Source of the DNA: Phycisphaerales bacterium
GTDB taxonomy: Bacteria > Planctomycetota > Phycisphaerae > Phycisphaerales > UBA1924
Assembly (NCBI GenBank): GCA_029212425.1
Contig: JARGNC010000001.1
Span: 26,598-44,112, forward strand
DNA length: 17,515 nt
Reading direction: 5' to 3'
Shown: positions 1 to 8,067 of the stretch, one piece after another
Layout: each line of letters begins with the position of its first letter
How positions within the stretch are numbered: position 1 is the first letter of the stretch
Position numbers and translations under genes: made by a program
Notes under the pieces: model-generated
Database searches by the model: none
The model's input: the letters and a program-made list of their open reading frames with translations, nothing else
Told to the model about the DNA's origin: nothing

Positions 1-68
1 TGTTCCTGCTCCCCTGGATCCTGACGATCTTGGGCGAGTTTGCTGTTGAGATGATGAAGCTGTTCTGA
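1..68 (+). CDS. fliQ: Flagellar export gate protein FliQ, C-terminal end (partial)
   Basis: An open frame entering from the left edge (first full codon at position 3) encodes about 21 residues ending in EMMKLF and a TGA stop at 66-68. The residues L-L-P-W followed by a hydrophobic helix and a terminal L-F resemble the end of FliQ, a small two-helix subunit of the FliPQR export gate. The stop overlaps the fliR start (TGATG), as expected for tightly coupled fliQ-fliR translation. Assignment rests mainly on this position directly before fliR; the fragment alone would be too short to identify. Confidence 0.75.
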   Translation, partial: FLLPWILTILGEFAVEMMKLF

Positions 69-892
69 TGGAAATGATCGTCCCCATGCTGGTGCATGTG
101 CTGCCGCTGATGCTGGTGGTTGCTCGGTTGACGGGTTTGTTTTTGTTTACGCCTTTGCTTCGATCTGAAACCCTCCCGCGTTCGTTCAAAGCGCTCCTCG
201 CGTTTATGTTTGGTGTCGCGTTGTACCCCGCCGTGCCTCACTTTGATCCGGGAATGACGATTGATACGGTTCAGCTGATGCCCTTGTTATTCGCGGAGTT
301 GCTGGTGGGGATCTCGATTGGTCTCATCGCCGCGATGCCGCTGTACGCGATGCAGATGGGCGGGTTTGTGATGGGATACCAGGTTGGTCTGTCGCTCGCG
401 GAGTCCTACAACGCGGAACTCGATTCCAGCGGCTCCGTCATCGGTCTGCTCCTTTTCTACATGTCCGTCTTCGTGTTTATCGGGTTTGGTGGATTCGAGT
501 TGTTGTACCTCACGCTCGCGGAATCGTTCCACACCGCACCGATCGGGATGTTTACCGCTGGTGATGTGCCGTTGTCGTTGTTTGTTGAGGTGATCAACTC
601 CGGGTTCGAACTAGCGATCCGTGTTGCATCTCCCGTGATCGCGGCGGTTGCGATGTCGCAAGTCGCGATGGGTCTGGTGATGAAGACGATGCCTCAGGTG
701 AACATCATGAGCATTGGCTTTGCAATCCAGATCCTGACCGGGCTGATCCTGCTGATGCTCATGATCAATGTGATGAGCGTCGTCGCTGGGGATGAGATCG
801 ATCGTGTCATGGACGGCCTCACGCTCTGGATACAGAATCTCGCGACCGAGTCTGCACACGCACAAGCAGCGGGGGGGCTGAGCGATGGATGA
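68..892 (+). CDS. fliR: Flagellar biosynthetic protein FliR
   Basis: This 274-residue polytopic inner-membrane protein is part of the FliPQR export gate, through which flagellar subunits cross the membrane. Family features visible are the N-terminal hydrophobic segment with VARLTGLFLFTPLL (about residues 18-31), the basic short loop PRSFKALLA, and several further membrane segments to about residue 245. The length fits the family (about 255-275). The ATG overlaps the fliQ stop, and the 3' end overlaps flhB by 8 bases, so fliQ-fliR-flhB are likely translated in a coupled way. A run of seven G at 871-877 near the 3' end also lies at ribosome-binding distance from the flhB start. Confidence 0.95.
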   Translation: MEMIVPMLVHVLPLMLVVARLTGLFLFTPLLRSETLPRSFKALLAFMFGVALYPAVPHFDPGMTIDTVQLMPLLFAELLVGISIGLIAAMPLYAMQMGGFVMGYQVGLSLAESYNAELDSSGSVIGLLLFYMSVFVFIGFGGFELLYLTLAESFHTAPIGMFTAGDVPLSLFVEVINSGFELAIRVASPVIAAVAMSQVAMGLVMKTMPQVNIMSIGFAIQILTGLILLMLMINVMSVVAGDEIDRVMDGLTLWIQNLATESAHAQAAGGLSDG

Positions 893-1982
893 TCTGGGTG
901 AACGCACCGAAGCACCAACCCCCAAAGCACTCGCGACCGCACGAGAGAAGGGGCAGGTTCCCAAGAGCCAGGATTTGTCGGGCGCGGTGCTGATGCTGGG
1001 TGGTGTTATTGCGCTCATGGTGCTCGCGCCGATGATCGGTGAAATGTTCGAGAGGATCCTCCGCACGATGCTGGATGGGGATATCAGCGTTGACCAACTC
1101 TCCACGGCTTCGATCAAAGCAACATCCATGCTCGCGATGTACGAGGTCTTCCGTGTCATGCTCCCGGTGCTGTTGATTGTGATGGTCGTCGCGTACGCGT
1201 CACAGTTCATGCAGGTCGGGTTCCTGATCAGCGCCGATCCGATCATGCCAAAGTTCAGCAAGCTGTCCCCGATCGGTGGAATCAAGCGGATCTACGGCAA
1301 AAAAGGACTCGCCAAAGCGATCATCAACACGCTGAAACTCACACTACTGATCATCGTGTCGATCCTCGTGATCCGCTCGCAGATCGACACGATCTCCACG
1401 CTCCCGATGCTCACCGCATTGATGGCCACAACCGCGATCCTGCGGATGGTTGTGATGATCGCATTCATCCTCATCGTGATCCTGCTCATGCTCGCGGTCA
1501 TCGACTACATCTTCCAACGCTGGCAGCACATGCAAGAAAACAAAATGACCAAACAGCAGGTCAAGGATGAACGGCGAACGATGGAAGGCGATCCGCAACT
1601 CAAGGGTAAACGCATGCAGATGGCGCGCGAGATCATCATGCAGCAGATGGCGCATCAGGTCCCACAAGCGGATGTCATCGTCACCAACCCAACGCACTTC
1701 TCCGTCGCGATCAAATACGACTCCGAAGGTATGGGTGCGCCAAAGGTTACTGTCAAAGGCGCGGATCTCATGGCGTTCCGGATCAGGCAGATCGCACGCA
1801 ACCACAATATCCCGATCGTTGAGCGTCCGCCGTTGGCGCGAGCGCTGTACTGGGGTGTCAAAGCAGGGCAAGAAATCTCCGCTGAGCACTACGAAGCGGT
1901 CGCCGAACTCCTCGCGTATGTCTACAGACTCGAAGGCAAAGCGCACAAGAAAATGAATCAACTCGAACCCGTCACCCAGTAA
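885..1982 (+). CDS. flhB: Flagellar export switch protein FlhB
   Basis: FlhB controls the change of export substrate from rod/hook to filament proteins. The 365-residue product has the family N-terminus (GERTEAPTPKAL, then REKGQVPKSQDL), four membrane segments within about residues 30-215, and a cytoplasmic C-terminal domain. The autocleavage site N-P-T-H is at residues 268-271, almost exactly where it lies in the Salmonella protein (about 269), so self-processing is probably retained. The stretch GGIKRIYG in the linker is also typical. The start overlaps the end of fliR; the G-run at 871-877, 7 bases upstream, can act as ribosome binding site. A 57-base gap separates it from flhA. Confidence 0.97.
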   Translation: MDDLGERTEAPTPKALATAREKGQVPKSQDLSGAVLMLGGVIALMVLAPMIGEMFERILRTMLDGDISVDQLSTASIKATSMLAMYEVFRVMLPVLLIVMVVAYASQFMQVGFLISADPIMPKFSKLSPIGGIKRIYGKKGLAKAIINTLKLTLLIIVSILVIRSQIDTISTLPMLTALMATTAILRMVVMIAFILIVILLMLAVIDYIFQRWQHMQENKMTKQQVKDERRTMEGDPQLKGKRMQMAREIIMQQMAHQVPQADVIVTNPTHFSVAIKYDSEGMGAPKVTVKGADLMAFRIRQIARNHNIPIVERPPLARALYWGVKAGQEISAEHYEAVAELLAYVYRLEGKAHKKMNQLEPVTQ

Positions 1983-2000
1983 TATCCAAAGTCAGTCATG

Positions 2001-2029
2001 TCCACAGTCATCGTCAAGTAAGGTATAGT
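2001..2029 (+). promoter_or_regulatory. Candidate sigma70-type promoter before flhA
   Basis: TCCACA (2001-2006), a 17-base spacer and TATAGT (2024-2029) match the vegetative -35 (4/6) and -10 (5/6) elements. The predicted start of transcription would be only a few bases before the flhA ATG at 2040. No good Shine-Dalgarno sequence is present in the 15 bases before that ATG, so a very short leader is plausible. This would give flhA an internal promoter in addition to read-through from flhB. Prediction only. Confidence 0.4.
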
Positions 2030-2039
2030 CGCACAAGCA

Positions 2040-4232
2040 ATGTCAAAAGAAGCATCCAACACACTCCTCCCTGCATGGGTTGATCGGATCGGTCAGTACC
2101 GAACACTGATCGTCCCGCTCGGGTTTGTGTTGATGCTTTCCGTGATCCTGCTCCCGCTTCCACCGGTAGCGCTCGACATCCTGATCTCCTTCAATATCTC
2201 ACTCGCGGTTATCATCCTGCTCACCACGCTCTACATGCAGAAGGCGCTTGAGTTTTCTGTATTCCCATCGCTGCTGCTCGCGACGACTTTGCTCCGTCTG
2301 GTGCTCAACATCGCATCGACTCGGCTCATCCTGACCGCGGATGCATCGACCCCTGATCAAGCGATCGGCGTTGCGGGCGAGGTCATCTCCGCGTTCGGGG
2401 TCTTCGTCGCGGGTGATTCACTCTTTGTCGGCGTCATCATCTTCTCGATCCTGATGATCGTTCAGTTCATGGTCATCACCAAGGGTGCGGGGCGCATCGC
2501 GGAAGTCGCTGCGCGATTCACGCTCGACGCGATGCCCGGCAAGCAGATGGCGATCGACGCCGAGCTTTCCAATGGGATGATCACCGAGAACCAAGCACGC
2601 ACACGGCGCGAAGAGATCGGACGCGAAGCGGACTTCTACGGAGCGATGGACGGTGCATCCAAGTTCGTCAAAGGCGACGCGATCGCGGGCATCATCATCA
2701 CGCTGATTAACATCGCGGGTGGTTTCGCGGTTGGTACGATTGATAAAGGTTGGCCCGCCGGACAGACCGCAGAGATCTTCACAAAGCTGACCATCGGTGA
2801 TGGGCTGACCAGCCAGATCCCCAGCTTTATCATCTCCATGGCCGCTGCGCTCATCGTCACCCGTTCTGGAGACAAGGGCAATCTCGGCACCGAGATCACC
2901 GGCCAGCTCGTATCCCAACCACGCGGATTGATCATCACCTCAGGGTTCCTCGCACTCCTCGCGTTCTCACCTCTCCCGACAGTCCCGCTGCTCACCATCG
3001 CGATCGGACTCGGCGTGCTCTCATGGTTGATGGTCCGCTCCGCGAGAGACAAGGTGACGATTGAGAAGCAGAAGGCGCAGTCTGAAGCCGCGGAGATCGC
3101 TCCCGAACCACCACAGGTTGAAGAGTTGCTCAAGGTTGATGTGCTGGAACTTGAAGTCGGTTATGGTTTGGTTCCATTGATTGACACCTATCAAGGTGGT
3201 GATCTTCTCGATCGCATCAGTGCTGTGCGCCGTCAACTCGCTGTCGAGCTTGGGTTGGTGATGCCGCCGGTTCGTATCCGCGACAATATGCAGCTTCCTC
3301 CGAATGAGTATCGGGTCAAAATCAGAGGCAACACCGTCGCATCGGGTCAAGCGGAACCATCCCGGTTGCTCGCGATGGATTCCGGTTTTGTCACAGGTAA
3401 GGTTGAAGGGGTCCATACGGTAGAGCCCGCGTTTGGTCTTGATGCTTGGTGGATCGATCCAAGTGTGCGCACGCGTGCTGAGAGTATGAACTACACCGTC
3501 GTTGATCCGACGAGCGTGCTCGCGACGCACATCACAGAGGTTGTCAAGACATACGCCGACGAACTGTTGACGCGTGAAGAGGTCAACAACCTGATCGAGG
3601 GACTCAAAGAGAAAGCATCCAAGCTCGTCGAGGAAGCGATCCCGGGAGTCATCAAAATTGGAGAACTGCAGAAAGTACTTCAGTCGTTGCTCCGCGAGCG
3701 CGTCCCAGTTCGGGATATCGAGACGATCCTCGAAACCCTCTCCGATTGGGGGACCAAGACCAAGGATCTCGATGTGCTCGTTGAGTACGCTCGCAACGCA
3801 CTCCGTAGAACGATCTGTTCGCTCTATGCGGATACCAACGACGATGGGAATCTCTCGCTCGTCTGCGTCACACTCGATCCTCGGCTCGAAGACCAGGTCA
3901 ATGCATATATAGATAGAGGCGCTGCGGGGACGGTGCTCAATGTTCCCGCGAAGGTCGCGCGTGACATCGCGTCGGTTGTCAGCGAAGAACTCGGTGCGGT
4001 AATGGCAAGAGGGCGATTGCCTGTCGTGATTGCGTCGCCACAAGTACGCAACGCGATGTGGCAGATCCTCGAACCCCATATCCCAGGCGTCGCGGTGCTT
4101 GGTTACAACGAAGTTGTCTCCGGGATCGATGTTGAATCCGTCGGATTGATCGGCCCGCTTGGGGCGCAGAATCGTGAACAACCTGCAGATCACTCACCTA
4201 GAGCGGGTGGGGTTCCTGTCGGAGCCGCGTAA
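2040..4232 (+). CDS. flhA: Flagellar export apparatus protein FlhA
   Basis: FlhA is the large export-gate subunit that couples proton flow to export and docks substrate-chaperone complexes. The 730-residue product has a hydrophobic N-terminal half (membrane segments within about residues 20-335). The FHIPEP family signature lies in the loop beginning at R152: RIAEVAARFTLDAMPGKQM followed by an I-D-A-E stretch. A cytoplasmic C-terminal domain spans about 370-700. It is slightly longer than the Salmonella protein (about 692) because of a polar tail after about residue 710 (GAQNREQPADHSPRAGG). The gene sits in the conserved order flhB-flhA-flhF. It may have its own promoter (2001-2029); the start has a weak ribosome binding site. 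Confidence 0.97.
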   Translation: MSKEASNTLLPAWVDRIGQYRTLIVPLGFVLMLSVILLPLPPVALDILISFNISLAVIILLTTLYMQKALEFSVFPSLLLATTLLRLVLNIASTRLILTADASTPDQAIGVAGEVISAFGVFVAGDSLFVGVIIFSILMIVQFMVITKGAGRIAEVAARFTLDAMPGKQMAIDAELSNGMITENQARTRREEIGREADFYGAMDGASKFVKGDAIAGIIITLINIAGGFAVGTIDKGWPAGQTAEIFTKLTIGDGLTSQIPSFIISMAAALIVTRSGDKGNLGTEITGQLVSQPRGLIITSGFLALLAFSPLPTVPLLTIAIGLGVLSWLMVRSARDKVTIEKQKAQSEAAEIAPEPPQVEELLKVDVLELEVGYGLVPLIDTYQGGDLLDRISAVRRQLAVELGLVMPPVRIRDNMQLPPNEYRVKIRGNTVASGQAEPSRLLAMDSGFVTGKVEGVHTVEPAFGLDAWWIDPSVRTRAESMNYTVVDPTSVLATHITEVVKTYADELLTREEVNNLIEGLKEKASKLVEEAIPGVIKIGELQKVLQSLLRERVPVRDIETILETLSDWGTKTKDLDVLVEYARNALRRTICSLYADTNDDGNLSLVCVTLDPRLEDQVNAYIDRGAAGTVLNVPAKVARDIASVVSEELGAVMARGRLPVVIASPQVRNAMWQILEPHIPGVAVLGYNEVVSGIDVESVGLIGPLGAQNREQPADHSPRAGGVPVGAA

Positions 4233-4342
4233 TCGGCTTGCGGATTCGTTGTGGACAACTTGTCGATAAGTGGTCAAAGCCCAGTGGGGGCGGTACATTA
4301 CGGTGAACGACCCTTTTCCACAAGCTGCCAGGACGGCCGAAT
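4233..4342. other. flhA-flhF gap with two DnaA-box-like sites
   Basis: This 110-base gap contains TGTGGACAA (4250-4258) and TTTTCCACA (4314-4322), each one base off a DnaA box (TGTGGATAA / TTATCCACA) and in opposite orientations. It also contains GTCGATAA (4262-4269), close to a sigma28 -10 element but lacking a matching -35. An AGGA at 4330-4333 serves as ribosome binding site for flhF. No terminator is visible. Confidence 0.3.
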
Positions 4343-6232
4343 ATGAAACTGAAAACATACACCGCTCAAACAATGGCACAAGCACTGGCGCAGGTCCGCA
4401 AGGATCTGGGGTCAGATGCGATGATCCTTCATACACGCTCGTTTCGAACAGGGTCATGGCTCGGATTCGGCGGAAAGCCGATGGTCGAAATCACCGCATC
4501 GACACCACAGCCGTCATCGCCACGCAAGTCGCGTCGGGCGAAGCGATCCCCTGCACAAGTGTCGAACGCGACATCCGCTGCGTCTGTAGAATCAAGAGTT
4601 CGACATGTTGAAGCGAATGAGGAATCCGCACCTGAAATCGTGGTTCAGCGCAGCCGAGTTGATCAGCGTGTCAGCGGCACTCCCACCGATCGGTCACTTT
4701 CACGCGAGAAAATGATCGACGATCGAGCGGCACTGTTGCAAGGACTGATGGGCGGAGTCGATGCGCCTCCAAAGCAATCCAGTCACAACGGAGCACAAGA
4801 TGAGACGAAAGACCGTGTTGCCGATGCTTATACATCATCATCTGCAACCAGTGAACCACGGCCAAAGAGTCCGATTGTGGATGATGGATTCGAGCCTGCA
4901 ACCTTTCGGACTGTTCAAGAAGAACTTGTTGAGCCTGTACTCAAAGATGAACCAGCTTCCAGTCCTCAAGTCGAACCGATCGTCGAGAACACTCCGCAAC
5001 GAGAAGAATCCGATCAAGCTCCAACGAGTCAAAGACTCATGCCGCACGGCAACCAGCCGGTCTTTGAACATGCGATGACTCCATTCGAGGAACTCCCCCT
5101 GCACAAAGAGTCTGCAGATGCGGCACCTCCTAAGACACAGCCAATTGAATCAATCGAGCAACTCGAAGAAGAACTGGCTGAAACAAAGACCGAGATCGCA
5201 GAAACGATCGAAGCCAAGCCAAGCCAGAGCTCCGCAGAAACCCAGGCGCTCCAAGCACAGATCGAGCAGCTCCAGAAGATGATGGGCAAAGTGCTCGATA
5301 CCACTCGGCGTACCGCTGTCGCGGTCAACAAGACCAGCACCGACGGCTCGCTCCCTGCAGTTGAGATGTCTGCACCGCTTCAGTCGTTGTACTCGGAAAT
5401 GGTGGACAACGATGTGCCGTTGGATCTTGCCGAGTGCTTTGTTGGAGCCGTGCGTGATCGTCTTGATGCCGACGAGCTCGATGACCGAACTGTTGTTCGA
5501 CACGCGTTGCTCCGTGAGATTGAATCGACGATCCAAACGGTGTCTGAGTCTTTGCTGACCAAAGCCCCTTCGCGTGATTCGGATAGACAGGATCGTCCGC
5601 ATGTGCTCGCGTTGATTGGTCCGACCGGGGTCGGGAAGACCACGACAGTCGCGAAGCTCGCAGCGACCGCCAAACTCCGTCATGGGAAACGGGTCGCGCT
5701 GATTACTTCCGACACCTATCGGATCGCAGCGATCGAGCAGCTCAAGACCTACGCGTCGATCATCGGTCTCGAGCTCAGGATCGCCAACTCGCCTGAGGAG
5801 ATGTCTCGCCAGATCGATTCGCTCCGCGAGATCGATCTGGTTGTCATCGACACCGCTGGTCGATCTCAAAACAATCACGCTCGGCTCGATGAGCTTGGTC
5901 AGTTGATCGCAGCCGCTCGTCCGGACGAGACGCATCTCGTGCTCTCATCAACAGTTGGGGACAATGTGCTCCGCAAAACAGCTGAGCGATTCATGTCGCT
6001 CGGACCTGATCGCTGTATTCTGACCAAGATCGATGAAGCGGTCACCACCGGCACGATCGCAGGCATGAGCGAGCGTATCGGATTGCCTCTGAGCTTTGTC
6101 ACTGTTGGTCAAGAAGTGCCTGACGACATCCTCCCTGCAAGAGCGGATCGTCTCGCGCGTGCAGTTCTCGACGGACCGTCAGCTGTCGTTCCTGGGTCGG
6201 TTCACCCAGATTCGAGCATTCCCCGTCCCTAA
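4343..6232 (+). CDS. flhF: Flagellar placement GTPase FlhF (SRP family)
   Basis: FlhF is a signal-recognition-particle-type GTPase that marks where flagella are built. The 629-residue product starts with the FlhF B-domain (MKLKTYTAQTMAQALAQVRK, then GSDAMILHTR). A polar, Glu/Pro/Ser-rich linker follows (about residues 60-330), with a probable coiled coil at about 270-320. Next come a helical N-domain (about 350-415) and the NG GTPase. GTPase motifs are G1 GPTGVGKTT (426-434), DTYRIAA, G3 DTAGR (503-507) and G4 TKID (561-564), all intact. Most FlhF proteins are roughly 360-480 residues, so the linker is unusually long. The start is supported by AGGA 9 bases upstream. FlhG, its regulator, is encoded next. 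Confidence 0.95.
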   Translation: MKLKTYTAQTMAQALAQVRKDLGSDAMILHTRSFRTGSWLGFGGKPMVEITASTPQPSSPRKSRRAKRSPAQVSNATSAASVESRVRHVEANEESAPEIVVQRSRVDQRVSGTPTDRSLSREKMIDDRAALLQGLMGGVDAPPKQSSHNGAQDETKDRVADAYTSSSATSEPRPKSPIVDDGFEPATFRTVQEELVEPVLKDEPASSPQVEPIVENTPQREESDQAPTSQRLMPHGNQPVFEHAMTPFEELPLHKESADAAPPKTQPIESIEQLEEELAETKTEIAETIEAKPSQSSAETQALQAQIEQLQKMMGKVLDTTRRTAVAVNKTSTDGSLPAVEMSAPLQSLYSEMVDNDVPLDLAECFVGAVRDRLDADELDDRTVVRHALLREIESTIQTVSESLLTKAPSRDSDRQDRPHVLALIGPTGVGKTTTVAKLAATAKLRHGKRVALITSDTYRIAAIEQLKTYASIIGLELRIANSPEEMSRQIDSLREIDLVVIDTAGRSQNNHARLDELGQLIAAARPDETHLVLSSTVGDNVLRKTAERFMSLGPDRCILTKIDEAVTTGTIAGMSERIGLPLSFVTVGQEVPDDILPARADRLARAVLDGPSAVVPGSVHPDSSIPRP

Positions 6233-6307
6233 GTGTCTACCATTGTTGCAGATATTCCTTCGTAAGAATCCTTGTCTAGGTCCTTTGGTGTTTGGAGAGG
6301 TTGATTG

Positions 6308-7312
6308 ATGACTCAGTTCGTTTCCGCGTCAGACGCTCCGCGCAACACAGAAGGATCAGCTCATGAACTCGACGACCAAGCGTCGCGCTTGCGTCAACTG
6401 GTTTCGAAGTTTGAACGCGAAGACGGTGCAGAAGAAGCATCACAACCGAACACCAAAGGTTGGACACCCCCAGCAAGGCGCATCCCAGTCATCGCAATCG
6501 CATCAGGCAAAGGCGGCGTAGGGAAAACCACAACATCCGTCAACCTGTCCATCGCGCTTGCACGACAGAACCGACGCGCGTGCTTGCTTGATGCAGACCT
6601 CGGACTCGCAAACGCGGATGTCCTCTGTGGATTGATGCCCAAAGCTCGGCTCGAAACCGCGATCGACAACGAAGAAACCCCATCACTCGAAGATCTTGCG
6701 ATCGACGCGCCAGGTGGGTTCCGTCTGATCCCAGGTTCGGTTGGGATCGGACGCGTAGGCGAACTCGATGAACGCGAACGATTGACCCTGCTGAGTAGGC
6801 TCGAAGATCTCCAAGAGCACAATGATGTGATCATGATTGATACCAGCGCTGGTCTGGGGGATTCGGTGACGACCTTTGTGCAAGCCGCGGATCTCGGATT
6901 GATCGTGGTCACTCCAGAACCAACCAGCGTTGCTGATGCGTACGCGCTTATTAAAGTGCTGATTATGAGCGCTGATGGTCAAGATTCAGGTCAAGCACCG
7001 CGCCCTCGACCCAAGCTTGCGATGATCATCAATCAAGCATCGAACGAGAAGGAAGCAAACCAGGTCTACTCCCGCATGGCTGGGGTCTGCGATCGTTTCC
7101 TTGGGTACCAGATCCCGATGCTCGGTTACATCCGTTCTGACAAGCGCGTTGTCAAAGCGGTCAAGGCACGCTCGCCGTACATGATCGAGACTCCAAAGAG
7201 TCCAGCGGGCAAAGACATGACGCGTCTCGCGGCGGCGCTCACGGAGTGGGCCGGGATCGAGGGACGCGCCCACGCTGCGGGAACAAAGCAGCGATTCTTT
7301 TCAAGACGATGA
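6308..7312 (+). CDS. flhG: Flagellar number regulator FlhG (MinD-like ATPase)
   Basis: FlhG (YlxH/FleN) is a MinD-type ATPase that limits flagellar number and stimulates FlhF. The 334-residue product has the deviant Walker A KGGVGKTT at residues 68-75 and the switch/Walker B stretch MIDTSAGLGDSV with D178. The N-terminal extension carries DQASRLR at residues 23-29, matching the DQAxxLR activator helix known to stimulate the FlhF GTPase. The C-terminus (KQRFFSRR) is basic and may help membrane contact. The ATG at 6308 is chosen over an in-frame TTG at 6305 because GGAGAGG (6294-6300) lies 7 bases before it. It is 75 bases after flhF, with which it forms a functional pair. Confidence 0.95.
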   Translation: MTQFVSASDAPRNTEGSAHELDDQASRLRQLVSKFEREDGAEEASQPNTKGWTPPARRIPVIAIASGKGGVGKTTTSVNLSIALARQNRRACLLDADLGLANADVLCGLMPKARLETAIDNEETPSLEDLAIDAPGGFRLIPGSVGIGRVGELDERERLTLLSRLEDLQEHNDVIMIDTSAGLGDSVTTFVQAADLGLIVVTPEPTSVADAYALIKVLIMSADGQDSGQAPRPRPKLAMIINQASNEKEANQVYSRMAGVCDRFLGYQIPMLGYIRSDKRVVKAVKARSPYMIETPKSPAGKDMTRLAAALTEWAGIEGRAHAAGTKQRFFSRR

Positions 7313-7520
7313 ATGCGAATCAGTGTTGAGCCGATGAATCGAGCGTGAGCTATGCACCGAAGGTGCGTTGCCGTGCCGATTTGATGTCCAATTCATTTCA
7401 GGCATCACAAATGCGTTGCAACTGGCGCGGAATGTGCGGTTGGAATGCAGATCCATCATGTGCGCATCTTCTGCGCACACCGATGCGTGATTGTGAATGG
7501 ATTGTGGATCGGAGTCTCCT
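7313..7520. other. Structured 208-base gap between flhG and the small membrane protein
   Basis: The gap holds a small hairpin GCACC-GAA-GGTGC (7354-7366). It also holds a perfect 8-bp hairpin TGTGCGCA-TCTTC-TGCGCACA (7459-7479) without a T-tract. An imperfect 10-base direct repeat GATTGTG(A/G)AT (7489-7498 and 7500-7509, period 11) lies just before the ribosome binding site of the next gene. TGGCGCG-N4-GTGCG (7423-7438) keeps the GG-N10-GC spacing of a sigma54 promoter but is otherwise a poor match. No open frame here looks coding. Confidence 0.4.
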
Positions 7521-7883
7521 GTGAGTGATGTCGAAATCATCGAAGATGACAACAGCCAAGGGGGTGAGGATCTTCACGAGGATGTCCCGGCACGCTTGAT
7601 CTCAGGGGTGATGGGCCTCATGGGCTTCTTTACCGCGCTGATGGTTGGGTTTGTCGTTGGGAACACCGGTGTGATCATCGTGCTCCGCGCCCTGCTCGCA
7701 ATGGCGGTTTGCGCGCTCGTAGGGCGCCTTCTTGGGATTGTGGGGGAGCGGTGCGTTCGTGAGTTCGTGGATGAATACAAACAAGCTCGTCCGATGCCCG
7801 TACTCCCTGAGAAACTCCAAAGACTTTACAAAGCACGCGAAGATGAAGCAAAGCTCCGTGACTCAATGAAGAAATCGATGTAA
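7521..7883 (+). CDS. Small two-helix membrane protein in flagellar locus, unknown function
   Basis: I do not recognise the family of this 120-residue protein. It has an acidic N-terminus (residues 1-22), two hydrophobic segments (about 27-47 and 50-75) separated by a short G-N-T-G turn, and a charged C-terminal helix ending in basic residues (KLRDSMKKSM). Both termini are probably cytoplasmic. The GTG at 7521 is preferred because GGAG lies 6 bases upstream; an ATG at 7497 would add eight residues but has no clear binding site. It lies between flhG and fliA, so a role in flagellar assembly or in control of the sigma factor is possible, but only its position suggests this. Confidence 0.75.
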   Translation: MSDVEIIEDDNSQGGEDLHEDVPARLISGVMGLMGFFTALMVGFVVGNTGVIIVLRALLAMAVCALVGRLLGIVGERCVREFVDEYKQARPMPVLPEKLQRLYKAREDEAKLRDSMKKSM

Positions 7884-7885
7884 TG

Positions 7886-7947
7886 AAAAAAAGTTCAGAA
7901 AAAACTATTGAAACGCTACCACAACTGTTCTGGGGATTTGATATACT
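7886..7947 (+). promoter_or_regulatory. Candidate extended -10 promoter of fliA with upstream A-tracts
   Basis: TGATATACT (7939-7947) is an extended -10 element, TGN followed by TATACT (5/6 to consensus). Upstream are A-runs at 7886-7892 and 7899-7904, about one helical turn apart, which could bend DNA or act as an UP-like element. No good -35 lies at 17 bases, which is tolerable for an extended -10 promoter. Predicted transcripts would have a leader of roughly 110 bases before the fliA ATG at 8068. Confidence 0.4.
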
Positions 7948-7949
7948 CA

Positions 7950-7994
7950 GGGGCAGGGCAAGGACCGCCCCCAACACCAGTTGCTATCCAGCAA
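7950..7994 (+). other. Two hairpins in the fliA leader
   Basis: GGGGC (7950-7954) can pair with GCCCC (7967-7971) around a 12-base loop. Immediately after, TTGCT (7981-7985) pairs with AGCAA (7990-7994) around a 4-base loop. Neither is followed by a T-tract. They sit in the predicted untranslated leader of fliA, about 75-120 bases before its start codon, and could influence message stability or translation. Confidence 0.3.
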
Positions 7995-8067
7995 GCACAT
8001 TATCAGACTTTGTGTTTCCCAGATCAGCAATGACAACCCAATCGTCAAAGGGTCAAGGAGTCGACCG

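Noticed and set aside
871..892. Run of seven G at the fliR-flhB overlap as a slippage site making a FliR-FlhB fusion
   Set aside because: FliR-FlhB fusions exist in some clostridia, but in the flhB frame a TGA at 879-881 lies just before the flhB start, so slippage at the run into that frame would terminate rather than fuse.
3021..4193. Long antisense open frame (about 390 codons) opposite flhA
   Set aside because: It mirrors the codon bias of flhA, has Asp/Arg/His-rich composition typical of antisense frames and no recognisable domain.
4262..4269. sigma28 -10-like GTCGATAA before flhF
   Set aside because: No TAAA-type -35 at 15 bases upstream.
7423..7438. sigma54-type -24/-12 promoter in the flhG gap
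   Set aside because: The GG-N10-GC spacing is right, but the rest (GTGC instead of TTGC, G at the A position) matches poorly, and such spacing is common by chance.
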